Source: Methanothermobacter sp. CaT2
GTDB lineage: Archaea > Methanobacteriota > Methanobacteria > Methanobacteriales > Methanothermobacteraceae
Reading direction: 5' to 3'
DNA length: 64,000 bases
Assembly (NCBI RefSeq): GCF_000828575.1
Contig: NZ_AP011952.1
Location: forward strand, 62,001-126,000
Shown here: positions 29,633 through 40,363 of the stretch, in pieces
Position numbering within the stretch: the first letter of the stretch is position 1
Layout of the letters: the number at the start of each line of letters is the position of its first letter
Translations under genes and position numbers: made by a program
The notes under the pieces: model-generated
Seen by the model: only the letters and a program-made list of their open reading frames with translations
Databases searched by the model: none
What the model was told of the DNA's origin: nothing

Positions 29633-30319
29633 ATGGGGGAGAAGGTATACGAAGTCAGAAAGGTGAAGAAGAAGGGGCGCGGCATGCCCCTCATAGGGGA
29701 TAAATTCCCTGAAATGGAGGTCCAGACAACCCACGGGCTGATGAAACTCCCGGCTGAATTCAAGGGGAAATGGTTCATACTCTTCAGCCACCCTGCAGAC
29801 TTCACACCTGTCTGCACAACAGAGTTCGTGGCGTTCCAGGAGGTCTACCCTGAACTGAGGGAACTTGACTGTGAACTTGTGGGCCTCAGTGTTGACCAGG
29901 TATTCTCACACATCAAGTGGATCGAATGGATAGAGGAGAACCTTGATACCGAGATCGAGTTTCCTGTGATAGCGGACACGGGGAGAGTCGCGGATACCCT
30001 TGGACTCATACACCCGGCGAGGCCCACAAACACGGTGAGGGCGGTATTTGTGGTTGACCCTGAGGGGATAATCAGGGCTATACTCTACTATCCACAGGAA
30101 CTTGGAAGGAACATCCCTGAGATCGTGAGGATGATACGCGCCTTCAGGGTCATAGATGCCGAGGGTGTGGCTGCACCTGCAAACTGGCCCGATAACCAGC
30201 TCATCGGTGACCATGTGATAGTCCCACCGGCATCTGATATTGAAACCGCCAGGAAAAGGAAAGAGGAATACGAATGCTACGACTGGTGGCTCTGCCATCG
30301 CAGCATAGGTGGTGATTAG
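29633..30319 (+). CDS. Peroxiredoxin (archaeal 1-Cys/Prx6-like)
   Basis: 228 residues from ATG 29633, three bases after the ferritin gene. The peroxidatic Cys lies in [13 protein letters not shown], with the resolving-type cysteines near the C terminus ([11 protein letters not shown]). ATG 29684 would give the more usual 211-residue form starting [11 protein letters not shown]. The extra 17 basic residues ([11 protein letters not shown]) may be real or an over-extended start. Confidence 0.93.
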   Translation: MGEKVYEVRKVKKKGRGMPLIGDKFPEMEVQTTHGLMKLPAEFKGKWFILFSHPADFTPVCTTEFVAFQEVYPELRELDCELVGLSVDQVFSHIKWIEWIEENLDTEIEFPVIADTGRVADTLGLIHPARPTNTVRAVFVVDPEGIIRAILYYPQELGRNIPEIVRMIRAFRVIDAEGVAAPANWPDNQLIGDHVIVPPASDIETARKRKEEYECYDWWLCHRSIGGD

Positions 30320-30928
30320 ATGGAGAAAAAATTCTATGAACTCCCTGAACTTCCATACCCCTACGATGCCCTTGAACCATACATATCAGAGGAGCAGCTG
30401 AGGATACATCATGAGAAGCACCATCAGGCCTACGTGGATGGGGCCAATGGCGTCCTCAGAAAACTCGACGATGCCAGGGAGAATGACGAAGAAGTTGACA
30501 TCAAGGCGGCCCTCAAGGAACTCTCATTCCACGTGGGGGGCTACGTCCTGCACCTATTCTTCTGGGGTAACATGGGACCCGCAGATGAGTGCGGTGGGGA
30601 ACCAGGTGGACGGCTTGCGGAGTACATAGAGAAGGACTTTGGAAGCTTTGAACGCTTTAAAAAGGAGTTTTCTCAGGCTGCTGTGAGTGCGGAGGGCTCA
30701 GGATGGGCTGTACTCACCTACTGCCAGAGGACCGACAGGCTCTTCATAATGCAGGTTGAGAAGCACAATGTCAACGTGATACCCCACTTCAGGATCCTCA
30801 TGGTCCTGGATGTATGGGAACACGCCTACTACATTGACTACAGGAACGTGAGACCCGACTATGTTGACGCATTCTGGAACATCGTAAACTGGAAAGAGGT
30901 TGAAAAACGCTTCGACGACCTCTTCTAA
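30320..30928 (+). CDS. sod: Iron superoxide dismutase
   Basis: 202 residues. The four Fe/Mn ligands sit in EKHHQAYV, the second-helix His of [11 protein letters not shown], and [13 protein letters not shown]. The sequence resembles archaeal Fe-SOD. GGTGAT precedes the ATG, one base after the peroxiredoxin stop. It closes the operon rubredoxin-rubredoxin-fprA-ferritin-prx-sod. Confidence 0.95.
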   Translation: MEKKFYELPELPYPYDALEPYISEEQLRIHHEKHHQAYVDGANGVLRKLDDARENDEEVDIKAALKELSFHVGGYVLHLFFWGNMGPADECGGEPGGRLAEYIEKDFGSFERFKKEFSQAAVSAEGSGWAVLTYCQRTDRLFIMQVEKHNVNVIPHFRILMVLDVWEHAYYIDYRNVRPDYVDAFWNIVNWKEVEKRFDDLF

Positions 30929-31049
30929 CTCCATTAATTTTTTAAGAACCTTTTATTCTAACTCCCAGGTAGCATTCCCGTGATGCATAACATTTATTTT
31001 TAAATCACCATAAACATCTAAGAGTTACACTGATTCGGGAATGATTCAG

Positions 31050-32345
31050 ATGATCTGGAACAGGGAAATGGAATGCATAAGCAGGGAGGAACTGGAGGAA
31101 ATTCAGCTTAAAAGGCTTCAGGACACAGTAAGGAGGGCATATGAAAACGTACCCTACTACCATGAGATGTTCGAGAAGGAGGGCGTGTACCCTGAGGACA
31201 TAGAGTCACTGGACGACATCACAAGGTTGCCCTACACCACCAAGGATGACCTCCGCAAGGTCTACCCCTTCGGGATGTTCGCTGTCCCCAGGAAGGAGAT
31301 AGTGGAGGTTCACACGTCATCGGGGACCACAGGAAAACCCGTTGTCTCAGGCTACACCCGGGAGGACATAGAGATATGGAGTGAGGTCATGGCCAGGGGC
31401 CTCACAATGATGGGCCTCACAGAGGATGACGTCATCCAGAATACCCATGGTTACGGCCTATTCACCGGCGGATTCGGGGTCCACTACGGTGCACAGAAGA
31501 TTGGGGCGACCGTTATCCCCATCTCAACTGGACAGACAAGGAGGCAGATAGAGATAATGAAGGACTTCGGGACAACGGTCATGATATTCACACCATCCTA
31601 TGGCCTCTACCTCTCTGAGGTTGCAGCTGAGGAGGGCTTTGACCCTGCCGAATCCCAGTTAAAGGCAATAGGATTCGGGGCTGAGATGTGGACAGAGGAG
31701 ATGAGGGCCGAGATAGAGAGGAGGTTCAATGCACCGGCCTTCAACATATACGGCCTCACTGAAATCATGGGCCCGGGGGTTGCAATGGAGTGCGGTGAGA
31801 AGAATGGTCTCCACGTTGCAGAGGACCATTTCTACCCTGAGATCATAGATAAGAATGGTGAAAGGGTCGGTCCAGGTGAAAGGGGTGAGCTGGTACTCAC
31901 AACTCTCACAAGGGTGGGGATGCCGGTTATAAGGTTCAGGACAAAGGATATAACCTCAATAGATTATGGGCCATGTGCCTGTGGCAGGACCCTTGCAAGG
32001 ATCTCAAGGATCACAGGCAGGGTCGATGACATGCTCAAGGTCAGGGGAGTTTCAGTGTTCCCCTCCCAGATAGAAAAGGCGCTCCTCCGCATAGATGGTA
32101 TTGAGCCACACTACCAGATAATAGTGACAAGGCCCCACCTCATGGATGAACTTGAGGTGAGGGTGGAGACCTCCCCTGAACTCTTCTCAGATGACATCCG
32201 GCAGATGGTGGAGACCAGGGACCGGATCGAGGAGTTCATAGAAAACGAGATAGGCCTCAGGGTTAAGGTGACCCTGGTTGAACCAGGCACGATACCAAGG
32301 AGTGAGGGGAAGGCAGTAAGGGTGATAGATAAGAGGAACCTTTAA
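31050..32345 (+). CDS. Phenylacetate-CoA ligase family enzyme
   Basis: 431 residues from ATG 31050 (TGAT four nt upstream; an ATG nine nt earlier is possible). AMP-forming motifs are [25 protein letters not shown] and RFRTKDIT, with a C-terminal domain typical of PaaK. In autotrophic methanogens such ligases probably activate arylacetates for aromatic amino acid synthesis through indolepyruvate-type ferredoxin oxidoreductases. An ACT-domain protein follows 15 bp later. Confidence 0.88.
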   Translation: MIWNREMECISREELEEIQLKRLQDTVRRAYENVPYYHEMFEKEGVYPEDIESLDDITRLPYTTKDDLRKVYPFGMFAVPRKEIVEVHTSSGTTGKPVVSGYTREDIEIWSEVMARGLTMMGLTEDDVIQNTHGYGLFTGGFGVHYGAQKIGATVIPISTGQTRRQIEIMKDFGTTVMIFTPSYGLYLSEVAAEEGFDPAESQLKAIGFGAEMWTEEMRAEIERRFNAPAFNIYGLTEIMGPGVAMECGEKNGLHVAEDHFYPEIIDKNGERVGPGERGELVLTTLTRVGMPVIRFRTKDITSIDYGPCACGRTLARISRITGRVDDMLKVRGVSVFPSQIEKALLRIDGIEPHYQIIVTRPHLMDELEVRVETSPELFSDDIRQMVETRDRIEEFIENEIGLRVKVTLVEPGTIPRSEGKAVRVIDKRNL

Positions 32346-32360
32346 ATTTATGGTGATACC

Positions 32361-32792
32361 ATGAGGGTTAAGCAGATATCAATATTTCTTGAAAACAGGA
32401 AGGGAAGGCTCTGGAAGGCACTGAGTACACTTGCAGAGGCAGGTATAAATCTGAGGGCACTATCACTTGCAGATACATCAGAATTCGGGATACTCAGGCT
32501 CATAGTCCCTGAACCTGAACGCGCGGCAGATGTGCTTGAGAAGAGTGGCTTTGTTGTTAAGCTGAAGGACGTAGTCGCAGTTGAGATGGATGACAGGCCG
32601 GGGGGCCTTGCATCAATCCTCGGGGTCCTCAAGGACTATGACCTGAACCTTGACTACATATACGCATTTGTCCATGAAAAAAAGGATAAAGCGATACTCT
32701 TCATGAGTACAGAGGACCTGGATGCCCTTGAAGGGGCCCTGAGGGATGCCGGGATCCGGATGGTCCCACCAGAGGAGGTCTACTCCCTCTGA
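32361..32792 (+). CDS. Tandem ACT-domain protein
   Basis: 143 residues made of two ACT domains (about 1-68 and 69-142), each starting with an aspartate/arginine-glycine ligand loop (LENRKGRLWKAL; MDDRPGGLASIL). ACT pairs bind amino acids. Its constant pairing with arylacetate-CoA ligase suggests it senses an aromatic amino acid and tunes the ligase. The 3' end is weakly repeated 43 bp on, at 32818-32836. Confidence 0.85.
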   Translation: MRVKQISIFLENRKGRLWKALSTLAEAGINLRALSLADTSEFGILRLIVPEPERAADVLEKSGFVVKLKDVVAVEMDDRPGGLASILGVLKDYDLNLDYIYAFVHEKKDKAILFMSTEDLDALEGALRDAGIRMVPPEEVYSL

Positions 32793-32822
32793 GTGGAAGA
32801 TTCAACCATATCGGGCGGGGGT

Positions 32823-33617
32823 CTACTCCCCCTTAACCCTGACATCCTCAACCGAGTACTCTATGCCCTCCTCTTCCAGTTTCTTTGTTATGCTTCTGCT
32901 CATCTTACCAACTGCAAGTACGAGGACATTCAGACCCCTCTTTGCGGCTGCAAGGGCAGCATAGGGGGTTGCAAATTCAAAATCAACATTTAATTTTAAC
33001 CTGGTCGCCGCGGCCCTTGAAACTGTCCCCATTATACCTATCCTGTCCTGACCATATGTGAGTTCCCTTATCCTTTCAAGGTCGGCTGCCCCTGAACCGC
33101 CCTCGGATATCCCCGGGAGAACCGCGATGGTTACCTTTCCCCTCTGGAGGGGTATGGTGCCGCTGAGTTCTGTGAGGGCCACATCCTCGCCCTCTGAGGC
33201 ACTTTTCATGACTGTGGCGTGGGCCTCCCCGTTGGTCCTCCTCCGGGCGTAGAGGACGCCGTCATCCATGAACAGTTCGACCTCATCGCCTGAGTTGAGG
33301 TCCTCCCAGGCGATGGCTGGCCAGATGGACTTGTAGGAACTCATGTACTCCAGGACCTCATCGGCGTATTGCCTGAGGCTCACAGCGGCCCTCTTGAGCT
33401 TCTCACCACCACGACGTGTTATCTTGTAGTGGGACCTTCCACTTCCTGCCTCCACAAGGCCCTCTGCTATGAGGCTCTTTATGTTCTCAGACACTGCCTG
33501 GACCGTTATTCCCAGTTCATCTGCTATATCCCGTTGCCTCACATAGGGCTGACGCCTTGCTATCTCACTCAGCACCTGGAAACGTGTAAGTTCTCCCTTC
33601 TTTCTGAAAGCCTTCAT
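32823..33617 (-). CDS. Winged-helix transcriptional regulator, archaeal conserved
   Basis: 264 residues. The N-terminal 70 form a winged helix (REVERSIBLE-free reading: LTRFQVLSEIARRQPYVRQ, then DIADELGITVQAVSENIKSL). The middle is beta-rich, and the C-terminal 110 residues resemble a small-molecule-binding fold (GIMGTVSRAAATRL, VLVLAVGKMSR). It overlaps the upstream DHH gene by four bases (ATGA), placing it at the end of the pur-cob-srp operon. Ligand unknown. Confidence 0.75.
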   Translation of the reverse strand: MKAFRKKGELTRFQVLSEIARRQPYVRQRDIADELGITVQAVSENIKSLIAEGLVEAGSGRSHYKITRRGGEKLKRAAVSLRQYADEVLEYMSSYKSIWPAIAWEDLNSGDEVELFMDDGVLYARRRTNGEAHATVMKSASEGEDVALTELSGTIPLQRGKVTIAVLPGISEGGSGAADLERIRELTYGQDRIGIMGTVSRAAATRLKLNVDFEFATPYAALAAAKRGLNVLVLAVGKMSRSITKKLEEEGIEYSVEDVRVKGE

Positions 33618-35011
33618 CCATTCACCTTCACCTTTTCTATGGCCCTGTTAAGGAGTCTGAGGAATTCTCCCTCATTTTCGGCTGGTATATATGCTCCGCA
33701 GGCAGTGGCATGACCACCACCGCTACCCCCCACCTTCTCCGCCACCCTCTGCATGATTGAACCGAAGTGTATGCCGTCAAATGCCAGGAGGCGGGAGCAC
33801 CTAAGTGAAACCTTGAGCCCGTCACCGGTTTCAGCAAGCCCTACCATGGGTCTCCTCCAGTCACCGTAGCCCAGGAGCATACCGGCAACCGTACCCACCA
33901 CCGCGGTTTTCACCTCTGGGGCATGGAAGTACTGGAGGTTATCCATATCCCTTATGAGTTCCTCCTCCATTATCCGGTCGAGGGTAACCGCCAGGTAGGC
34001 CCGGTGTTCCCTGAGGACATTCTCAAGTTCCTCCAGTTTTTCATGGCGATCACCCCCGATGATATCCATTGCAAGCTTCCACCTTGAGTTCCGGTTACAC
34101 GCGTTTACTGCGGTTGAGAACTCTGAGAGGTCCCTGAATACCGTGTACCTCTCCTCTGATTTTAACTCGTAGACCTCACCGAGTATGAGCCTGGGGAGGT
34201 ATTTATGGTACCTCCTTGGGACCTCATTGACCATCATACGGTATATCTCATTGAAGAGTTTCCTTTTCTCGTCATCTGTAAGGTCACAGAGCCTCCTCTG
34301 GGTTTCATCATTTTTCAGGGGTATGCCCAGGTTCTTAAGCCTTGCTATGCACTCGTTGGTGTTGTTTGTTGTTGGGAGGGTGACATCCCCGAAGTATGAG
34401 AGGGCACTTACGATGGACCTGGTGTGTCTGCCGTAGATTGTAAGGTCACTGCAGCACTCAACTGCACCCTCCCTTATGCTGTCCTCCAGGATCACCCGGT
34501 TGGCCCCAACCATCTTACCGGTCCTGATGTTCTGCATGTCACCCACCGCGGCAAGGAGACCCATCCAGCTGAGATCAGTGTATCCAAACTGCCTTGCAAG
34601 TAGATATGACAGGCCCCCACCTGAGATGCTGGTTGAACCATCCATTCCATAGAAGATGGGATTTATTTCAAGGAGCTCACCCCGTGGAGGTTCAAAGTTC
34701 CTCTTCCGCACCGGGGGGTGGTGGTCGAGTATTAGAACACGGGAGCTCCTTTTCATGTTTTCATGGACCATCTGTCCGGATCCAAGGTCACTGAACACTG
34801 TGAGATCCGTACCATGTTCAACCTCAGGGACCTCATTGATGTTTATTATGCTGATTTCATGGTCCTTCCCGAGGCCCTCAAGGAGTTTGCTGAGGATGGT
34901 TGCCGCTGTTATACCGTCACAGTCTGTGTGGCTGTAGACTGTAACCGTCTCAGCCTCATCAATCAGCTTACGGGCCCTTCTGAGCGCACCTTCAAGTTCG
35001 TCCATGTTCAT
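33614..35011 (-). CDS. DHH-family phosphoesterase, archaeal RecJ-like nuclease
   Basis: 465 residues. Motif I SHTDCDGITAA, the DHH motif LILDHHPP and the C-terminal DHHA1 signature GSGGGHATACGAY identify a RecJ-type exonuclease. Archaeal members include the GINS-associated nuclease (GAN), so a role at the replication fork or in recombination is likely. It follows srp19 by 11 bp and overlaps the regulator gene by four bases. Confidence 0.85.
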   Translation of the reverse strand: MNMDELEGALRRARKLIDEAETVTVYSHTDCDGITAATILSKLLEGLGKDHEISIININEVPEVEHGTDLTVFSDLGSGQMVHENMKRSSRVLILDHHPPVRKRNFEPPRGELLEINPIFYGMDGSTSISGGGLSYLLARQFGYTDLSWMGLLAAVGDMQNIRTGKMVGANRVILEDSIREGAVECCSDLTIYGRHTRSIVSALSYFGDVTLPTTNNTNECIARLKNLGIPLKNDETQRRLCDLTDDEKRKLFNEIYRMMVNEVPRRYHKYLPRLILGEVYELKSEERYTVFRDLSEFSTAVNACNRNSRWKLAMDIIGGDRHEKLEELENVLREHRAYLAVTLDRIMEEELIRDMDNLQYFHAPEVKTAVVGTVAGMLLGYGDWRRPMVGLAETGDGLKVSLRCSRLLAFDGIHFGSIMQRVAEKVGGSGGGHATACGAYIPAENEGEFLRLLNRAIEKVKVNG

Positions 35012-35022
35012 TATTCATACCC

Positions 35023-35292
35023 TCAGTTCTTCTTTGAGGACCTCACAAGCCTTGCAAGTTTTATGAGGAGTTCCCTCTTGCTCCCCTCATATTCAACAAT
35101 AACCCTCCCTGATGATTCCCACCAGGAGGAAGGGTATGACTTATCAGATTCCATACGGGCTTCAAGCTGGAGTTTTTTTGCGGCCCTGAGTATTTCACTG
35201 GCACTTGGGGATTCAACCGCGTATTCAAGGGGCACCCTTCGCCCCTGGCTCCTTGACTTCCGTGAATCGAGATAGGCTGGCCATATTATCAT
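35023..35292 (-). CDS. srp19: Signal recognition particle 19 kDa protein
   Basis: 89 residues. [19 protein letters not shown], the SYPSSWWESSGRV stretch and a basic C terminus are the SRP19 signature. It binds the tips of helices 6 and 8 of 7S RNA so that SRP54 can dock. The ATG overlaps the hemD stop by four bases. Confidence 0.95.
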   Translation of the reverse strand: MIIWPAYLDSRKSRSQGRRVPLEYAVESPSASEILRAAKKLQLEARMESDKSYPSSWWESSGRVIVEYEGSKRELLIKLARLVRSSKKN

Positions 35293-36089
35293 TGTTCACC
35301 CTCCATCATCCTCTCTGAAAGTTCGGCTAGCATGTCCCTGACCGTGTACCTCTCTGGGATGACCGCATCAAGACCATACTCCTCAAGTTTCCTGAGGGTT
35401 ATGGGGCCTATTGCAGCCACTTGTATCCCCCTGAGGGCATGGATAAGATCCCCCTCCTTATCACCTGCAATTTTAAAGAGGTTTTCCACTGTGAGGGGAC
35501 TTGTGAATGTAACAGCATCCACCTCCCCCTTGAGTATACCCTCTATCATTTCCTCTGCAGGTGCCGTGTCTTCCGGTATCCCTGAGTGGTAGGCCTCTGC
35601 AACAAGGACCTCTGCACCCATTTCCTCAAGTCCCATAGGGAGGACCCTCCTTGCAGAGAGTGTCCTTGGAAGGGCCACCTGCATCCCCCTGAGGTCATAT
35701 TTTCTGAGGGCCTCAAGGAGACCCTCTGCGGTGTAATCTTCAGGCACCAGATCCACCCTGAGACCCATCTCAGATGCTGCACGGGCGGTCTTGGGCCCTA
35801 TGACCGCGACAATACAGTCATCCCTGAGTTTTTCATGAAAGTCCCTGCATGTGCAGAAGAGGGATTCAACAGCCGCCGGGGAGGTGAATATAACCAGGTC
35901 CCATTCAGGGGCCCTCCGGCACACCTCCCTTAGGGAATCTGTTTTCAGGATCCTCAGCTCGAGGGTTGGGGCGACAAGGGCCCTTCCACCGGCACCCTCG
36001 ATCAGTTTAACAGCAGCAGATACCCGCTCGGCGGGCCTTGTGAGGGCGATGGTTTTACCCCTGAGACCATCTAATTTCCCGGTAGACAT
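35289..36089 (-). CDS. hemD: Uroporphyrinogen-III synthase
   Basis: 266 residues from ATG 36089 (GTGAGGT upstream). A low-identity family, but the two-lobed pattern is clear: [11 protein letters not shown] at the start, [23 protein letters not shown], then [13 protein letters not shown] and [16 protein letters not shown]. It closes hydroxymethylbilane to uroporphyrinogen III, the precursor of corrinoids and F430. The start lies 35 bp inside cobA. Confidence 0.9.
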   Translation of the reverse strand: MSTGKLDGLRGKTIALTRPAERVSAAVKLIEGAGGRALVAPTLELRILKTDSLREVCRRAPEWDLVIFTSPAAVESLFCTCRDFHEKLRDDCIVAVIGPKTARAASEMGLRVDLVPEDYTAEGLLEALRKYDLRGMQVALPRTLSARRVLPMGLEEMGAEVLVAEAYHSGIPEDTAPAEEMIEGILKGEVDAVTFTSPLTVENLFKIAGDKEGDLIHALRGIQVAAIGPITLRKLEEYGLDAVIPERYTVRDMLAELSERMMEGEQ

Positions 36090-36771
36090 TAACAACCTCA
36101 CCCACCACTATGATTCCAGGCGGCCTCAGATCCTTTTCTGCTATGTCCTCAAGGGTGCCGAGGATAACCCTCTCATCCTCTGTTGTCCCCCTCTCAATCA
36201 CACATACAGGGGTTTCAGGGGGCCGGTGCTTCATGATCTCCCGCATGTTCTCCCTCACGTTACCCACACCCATGAGTATTATGAGGGTGTCTGCCCTGTA
36301 ATCCCAGTGAACCTGTTTTTCAGGTTTTGTGGGGTCCTCGTGTCCTGTGACAACAGTGAAGGATGTTGCAACGCCCCTGTGGGTCACGGGAAGCCCTGCA
36401 GATGTGGGGACGCCCACAGCGGAGGTCACGCCTGGAATGACCTTTGCCTCAACGCCGGCCTCCCTGAGCGCAAGGAGTTCCTCGCCACCCCTCCCGAAAA
36501 CGAATGGGTCGCCGCCCTTGAGCCTCACCACTGTTTCATGCTTCTTACCTTCCTCAACAAGTATTCTGTTTATCTCATCCTGTGTTTTGTGGTGTTCACC
36601 GGCCTTCTTACCCACGTATATCAGTTTCGCATCTTCAGGGGCGTATCCGAGTATCTCCTCACCTGCCAGCCTGTCATACACTACCACGTCAGCCCTCTTG
36701 AGAACCCTTATGGCCTTCAGTGTTATGAGTTCAGGGTCCCCTGGACCCGCCCCAACAAGATAAACCACCAT
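36055..36771 (-). CDS. cobA: Uroporphyrinogen-III C-methyltransferase
   Basis: 238 residues from ATG 36771 (GGTGAT upstream). Precorrin methyltransferase signatures are [53 protein letters not shown] and [10 protein letters not shown]. It adds methyl groups to C2 and C7, giving precorrin-2, the branch point to B12, F430 and siroheme. It overlaps hemD, its substrate supplier. Confidence 0.95.
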   Translation of the reverse strand: MVVYLVGAGPGDPELITLKAIRVLKRADVVVYDRLAGEEILGYAPEDAKLIYVGKKAGEHHKTQDEINRILVEEGKKHETVVRLKGGDPFVFGRGGEELLALREAGVEAKVIPGVTSAVGVPTSAGLPVTHRGVATSFTVVTGHEDPTKPEKQVHWDYRADTLIILMGVGNVRENMREIMKHRPPETPVCVIERGTTEDERVILGTLEDIAEKDLRPPGIIVVGEVVNVYREIRWSQG

Positions 36772-36794
36772 GATAATCACCTTTTTGCTCTGAA

Positions 36795-37445
36795 TCAGAT
36801 CTTCATTATGCCCCTGAAGAATTTGAAGCCGTCCTCTGACCCAAGTATCATCTCTGAGGCCCTTTCAGGGTGGGGCATCACAGCACATACCAGTCCTGAT
36901 TCATCGCAGACCCCTGTTATTCCATCAAGGGAGCCGTTGGGGTTTTCACCGTGGAACTGCAGCACGACCTGGTCGTTATCCCAGACCTCGCTGACGTTTT
37001 CATGGTAGTATCTCCCCTCTGCATGGGCAACAGGCATCCTTATAACCTCATCCCGTCTGAATAGCCGTGTGAAGGGGGTTCTCGTGGTCTTAACCTGAAG
37101 GCTGGTCCACTGGCAGTTGAATTTTGGGTGCTCGTTCACGGTGAAGACCCCCGGGACAAGGCCTACCTCCGCCAGGATCTGTGCACCGTTACATATTCCG
37201 AGAACCGGTTTTTCCTCCTTCACCAGCTCCTTAACAGCGTCCATAACTGGGGTTATGGCTGCGATTGCACCTGCACGCAGGTAGTCCCCGTATGAAAATC
37301 CCCCAGGGATTATAACCGCGTCCAGGTGTCCCAGGTCCCGCTGATTCCACCATACATATTCGGGCTCTGCCCCGGCAAGTTCCAGGACATGGTAAACGTC
37401 ACGGTCACAGTTGGATCCAGGAAACCTTATAACTCCCACCCTCAT
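36795..37445 (-). CDS. purQ: FGAM synthase glutaminase subunit PurQ
   Basis: 216 residues of a class I glutamine amidotransferase. The nucleophile Cys is in GICNGAQIL and the His-Glu pair in MPHPERASE. It releases ammonia for the PurL subunit, which lies elsewhere. It directly follows purS (3-bp gap). Confidence 0.95.
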   Translation of the reverse strand: MRVGVIRFPGSNCDRDVYHVLELAGAEPEYVWWNQRDLGHLDAVIIPGGFSYGDYLRAGAIAAITPVMDAVKELVKEEKPVLGICNGAQILAEVGLVPGVFTVNEHPKFNCQWTSLQVKTTRTPFTRLFRRDEVIRMPVAHAEGRYYHENVSEVWDNDQVVLQFHGENPNGSLDGITGVCDESGLVCAVMPHPERASEMILGSEDGFKFFRGIMKI

Positions 37446-37448
37446 GTT

Positions 37449-37703
37449 TCAGCCTTCCATTTCCGTTATACTGAATTCGTAGTCATGGATAACCGGGTTA
37501 CATAGGAGGCGCTGGCACATATCCTCCACCTCCCGCCTGACATCCTCAGGGCTCTCCTCATTCATGGTGAATGTTATTATGTCAATTGTATCGGTATTTT
37601 CCACCTCATATCCAAGGAGTGCCAGTGCCCTCTCAATGGTGGACGCCTCCGGGTTGAGCATACCCTTCTTGAGCCTTATTCTGACCTCAACCATAAATTT
37701 CAT
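37449..37703 (-). CDS. purS: FGAM synthase PurS subunit
   Basis: 84 residues, start [15 protein letters not shown] as in the structurally known M. thermautotrophicus PurS. PurS bridges PurL and PurQ and helps channel ammonia. It begins 9 bp after purC, in the order purC-purS-purQ. Confidence 0.95.
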   Translation of the reverse strand: MKFMVEVRIRLKKGMLNPEASTIERALALLGYEVENTDTIDIITFTMNEESPEDVRREVEDMCQRLLCNPVIHDYEFSITEMEG

Positions 37704-37712
37704 CCCATCACC

Positions 37713-38459
37713 TCAGATCTTAATGTTCCATCTTTCAGTGTCTTCCCTGTCCAGTATCATCTCAGCAACCCTTCTGTAGGCGCTCACAACGCCCTCCTCT
37801 CCCCGGCGGAATATGTCCTTGTCCAGGGGTTTACCGGTCTCCATGTCCCAGAGGCGGCAGGTGTCAGGGCTCACCTCATCCCCCAGGCGTATCCTTCCAG
37901 AGGAATCCCTTCCAAATTCCAGTTTGAAGTCAGGCAGAATTATGCCCTTTTCTCTGAAGAACTCCACAAGGACGTCGTTTATCTTAAGTGTCATCCTCCT
38001 TATCTCTGAGATCTCGTCGCTGGTTGCTATCCCAAGGGCGAGGATTATGTCCTCATTGAGCATGGGGTCGCCGTGCTCGTCGCTCTTGTAGTCCATCTGT
38101 ATGATTGGGGGCCTGAATTCCTGCCCCTCAGTGAAGGGGAACCTTCTAACAATACTTCCCGCTGCAATGTTCCTCAGTATAACCTCTATGGGTATCATGT
38201 CAAGTTTCCTTGCAAGCATGCAGCCGGGTTCCGGGAGTTCCAGGTACTGGGTTGGTACACCTGCCTCCTCAAGGACCTCAAATATTTTGGCTGAAATAAC
38301 AGAGTTATAGTAGCCCTTCATTTCAAGGGTGTCCTTCTTTTCACCGTCACCTGCGGTTATATCGTCCCTGAACCTCACGGCAACGATTTCAGGGTCATCT
38401 GTCATGAGAACATCCTTTGCCTTACCACTGTAGAGTGGGCCGTCTATTTTCACGTTCAT
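37713..38459 (-). CDS. purC: SAICAR synthase
   Basis: 248 residues. Opening [13 protein letters not shown], followed by [15 protein letters not shown] and [13 protein letters not shown], is the PurC signature for ATP and CAIR binding. It leads the minus-strand operon. AGTGAT precedes the ATG, and the promoter carries an inverted repeat at the predicted start site. Confidence 0.96.
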   Translation of the reverse strand: MNVKIDGPLYSGKAKDVLMTDDPEIVAVRFRDDITAGDGEKKDTLEMKGYYNSVISAKIFEVLEEAGVPTQYLELPEPGCMLARKLDMIPIEVILRNIAAGSIVRRFPFTEGQEFRPPIIQMDYKSDEHGDPMLNEDIILALGIATSDEISEIRRMTLKINDVLVEFFREKGIILPDFKLEFGRDSSGRIRLGDEVSPDTCRLWDMETGKPLDKDIFRRGEEGVVSAYRRVAEMILDREDTERWNIKI

Positions 38460-38479
38460 GCTATCACTTTTAAAGCCTT

Positions 38480-38514
38480 GAGATTAAATCTCTCCTCTAA
38501 GACTTATATATGTG
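38480..38514 (-). promoter_or_regulatory. purC promoter with start-site inverted repeat
   Basis: TATA element ACATATATAAG (minus strand, 38503-38513). Between it and the gene, GAGATT-A-AATCTC (38480-38492) is a perfect 6-1-6 inverted repeat placed at about -12 to +1. This geometry suits a repressor for purine biosynthesis. Confidence 0.5.
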
Positions 38515-38545
38515 TAAATCTTATTAGAGTTATATTACGATTCAG

Positions 38546-38588
38546 TTTATATAATCTTGTGAACCTTATCATGCTTCTAAGGGTGATT
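38546..38588 (+). promoter_or_regulatory. glmS promoter and ribosome binding site
   Basis: TTTATATAA at 38546-38554, expected start near 38577, then GGTGAT at 38582-38587 just before ATG 38591. No ribozyme-like glmS leader fits in this 14-nt leader. Confidence 0.6.
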
Positions 38589-38590
38589 GA

Positions 38591-40363
38591 ATGTGTGGCA
38601 TTGTGGCTTGTATACTCAAAGATAACAGGGCTGCGCCGGTACTCCTTGAATGCGTCAGGAGACTTGAGTACAGGGGCTATGACTCTGTAGGTATTGCAAC
38701 GGCAGACCCAATGATAAATATCAAGAAGGACAGGGGTAAAATCGACGAGGTGGACTCAGAGCTGGATCTCGCTGATCTACCAGGCAGCATGGGGATAGCC
38801 CATGTCAGGTGGGCCACACATGGTCTTCCAACCGCCGAGAACGCCCATCCCCACACAGACTGCACTGGGGAGATAGCGGTCGTTCACAACGGTATAATAG
38901 AGAACTACCTGGAGGTTAAGGAGGAGCTTGAATCAGAGGGCCATGTCTTCAGGTCCGAGACAGACACAGAGGTGATACCACACCTCATAGAGAAGTACAT
39001 GGATGAGGGTATGGACCTTGAAGCCGCAACAGCCACAGCACTCAGAAAACTTAAGGGCGCATATGCCATTGCAGCCATATCCTCCAGGGAACCCGGCAGG
39101 GTGGTGGGCGCAAGGAAGGAGAGCCCCCTCATAGTCGGTGTCGGTGATGGCGAGTTCTTCCTGGCCTCGGATGTCCCGGCCATCCTGAACCACACCAAGA
39201 ACATCATATACCTGGATGACGGTGAGATGGTCATAATTGACGGTGATGTGAGGGTAAGGGACCTTGATGGTAACACGGTGAGTAAGGAGGTCCATTTAAT
39301 TGACTGGACAGCTGATATGGCTGAAAAGGCAGGATACGATCACTTCATGATCAAGGAGATACATGAGGAGCCAGGGGCCGTCAGGGACACCCTCACAGAG
39401 ATGGAGGATGTTATGCGGGTGGTGAAGGAGATAGGTGAGGTTGAAAGGGTATGTTTTGTTGCCTGCGGAACCTCCTACCACGCATCACTGGTGGGCAAGT
39501 ACCTCTTTGAGAGCATCCTGGGCATACCCACTGATGTCATCCTTGCAAGTGAGTTCAGGTACTCTGCACGTGCCCTCACAGACGGGACCCTTGCAGTATT
39601 CATAAGCCAGTCCGGTGAAACAGCCGACACCCTCAATGCCCTGAGATCCGCAAATTCAAGGGCCAAGACCCTGGCGATAGTCAACGTCCTTGGAAGCTCA
39701 GCAACAAGGGAGGCACAGCATGTCCTCTACACAAGGGCGGGTCCTGAGATAGGTGTTGCAGCCACAAAGACCTATGTGAGCCAGCTTACCATTATATACA
39801 TGCTTGTGGCTGCCATGGGGGCCCCTGAGCTCATTGAGAAACTCGAAGGGGTCCCTGCTATCATGGAGGAGGCCCTTGGGGATGAGGACAATATAAGGGC
39901 CCTTGCATCCCGCTACAGCAAGGTGAGCGACTTCTTCTTCATAGGGCGCGGGTTTTCCTATCCAACAGCCCTTGAGGGCGCACTTAAACTCAAGGAGATA
40001 ACATACATCCATGGTGAGGGTTATGCTGCGGGGGAACTCAAACATGGGCCCCTGGCACTCATCGATGACGGGGTGCCTGTTGTTGCCATTTCACCCCCCG
40101 GGCCATGTCACGACAAGACCCTGAGCAACGTTGAGGAGGTCAGGGCGAGGGGTGCGAGGGTTATAGGTGTTGGGAGCACCCTTGATGAGGCCCTAAGGAA
40201 GGAGGCCGATGACTTCATAGGTCTGAGCCCTGAGGTCGATGAGGTACTATCACCCCTTGTGTACATCGTTCCCCTGCAGCTGCTCTCATACTATGTGAGT
40301 GTTGAGCGGGGACTTGACCCTGATAAGCCAAAGAACCTTGCAAAGTGTGTAACCGTTGAATGA
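38591..40363 (+). CDS. glmS: Glutamine--fructose-6-phosphate aminotransferase (isomerizing)
   Basis: 590 residues. Cys2 of MCGIVAC is the glutaminase nucleophile, followed by [10 protein letters not shown] and [19 protein letters not shown]. Two SIS domains (from about 270 and 440) bind fructose 6-phosphate ([23 protein letters not shown]) and the C terminus is [11 protein letters not shown]. It makes glucosamine 6-phosphate for pseudomurein and surface glycans. Confidence 0.97.
   Translation: MCGIVACILKDNRAAPVLLECVRRLEYRGYDSVGIATADPMINIKKDRGKIDEVDSELDLADLPGSMGIAHVRWATHGLPTAENAHPHTDCTGEIAVVHNGIIENYLEVKEELESEGHVFRSETDTEVIPHLIEKYMDEGMDLEAATATALRKLKGAYAIAAISSREPGRVVGARKESPLIVGVGDGEFFLASDVPAILNHTKNIIYLDDGEMVIIDGDVRVRDLDGNTVSKEVHLIDWTADMAEKAGYDHFMIKEIHEEPGAVRDTLTEMEDVMRVVKEIGEVERVCFVACGTSYHASLVGKYLFESILGIPTDVILASEFRYSARALTDGTLAVFISQSGETADTLNALRSANSRAKTLAIVNVLGSSATREAQHVLYTRAGPEIGVAATKTYVSQLTIIYMLVAAMGAPELIEKLEGVPAIMEEALGDEDNIRALASRYSKVSDFFFIGRGFSYPTALEGALKLKEITYIHGEGYAAGELKHGPLALIDDGVPVVAISPPGPCHDKTLSNVEEVRARGARVIGVGSTLDEALRKEADDFIGLSPEVDEVLSPLVYIVPLQLLSYYVSVERGLDPDKPKNLAKCVTVE

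Noticed and set aside
35851-37008. 385-codon plus-strand open frame
   Set aside because: It lies opposite cobA, hemD and purQ, which are clear family members in a continuous operon; its own translation has no recognisable motif.
38546-38590. glmS ribozyme or riboswitch leader
   Set aside because: The predicted leader is only about 14 nt, far too short, and no conserved core is seen.
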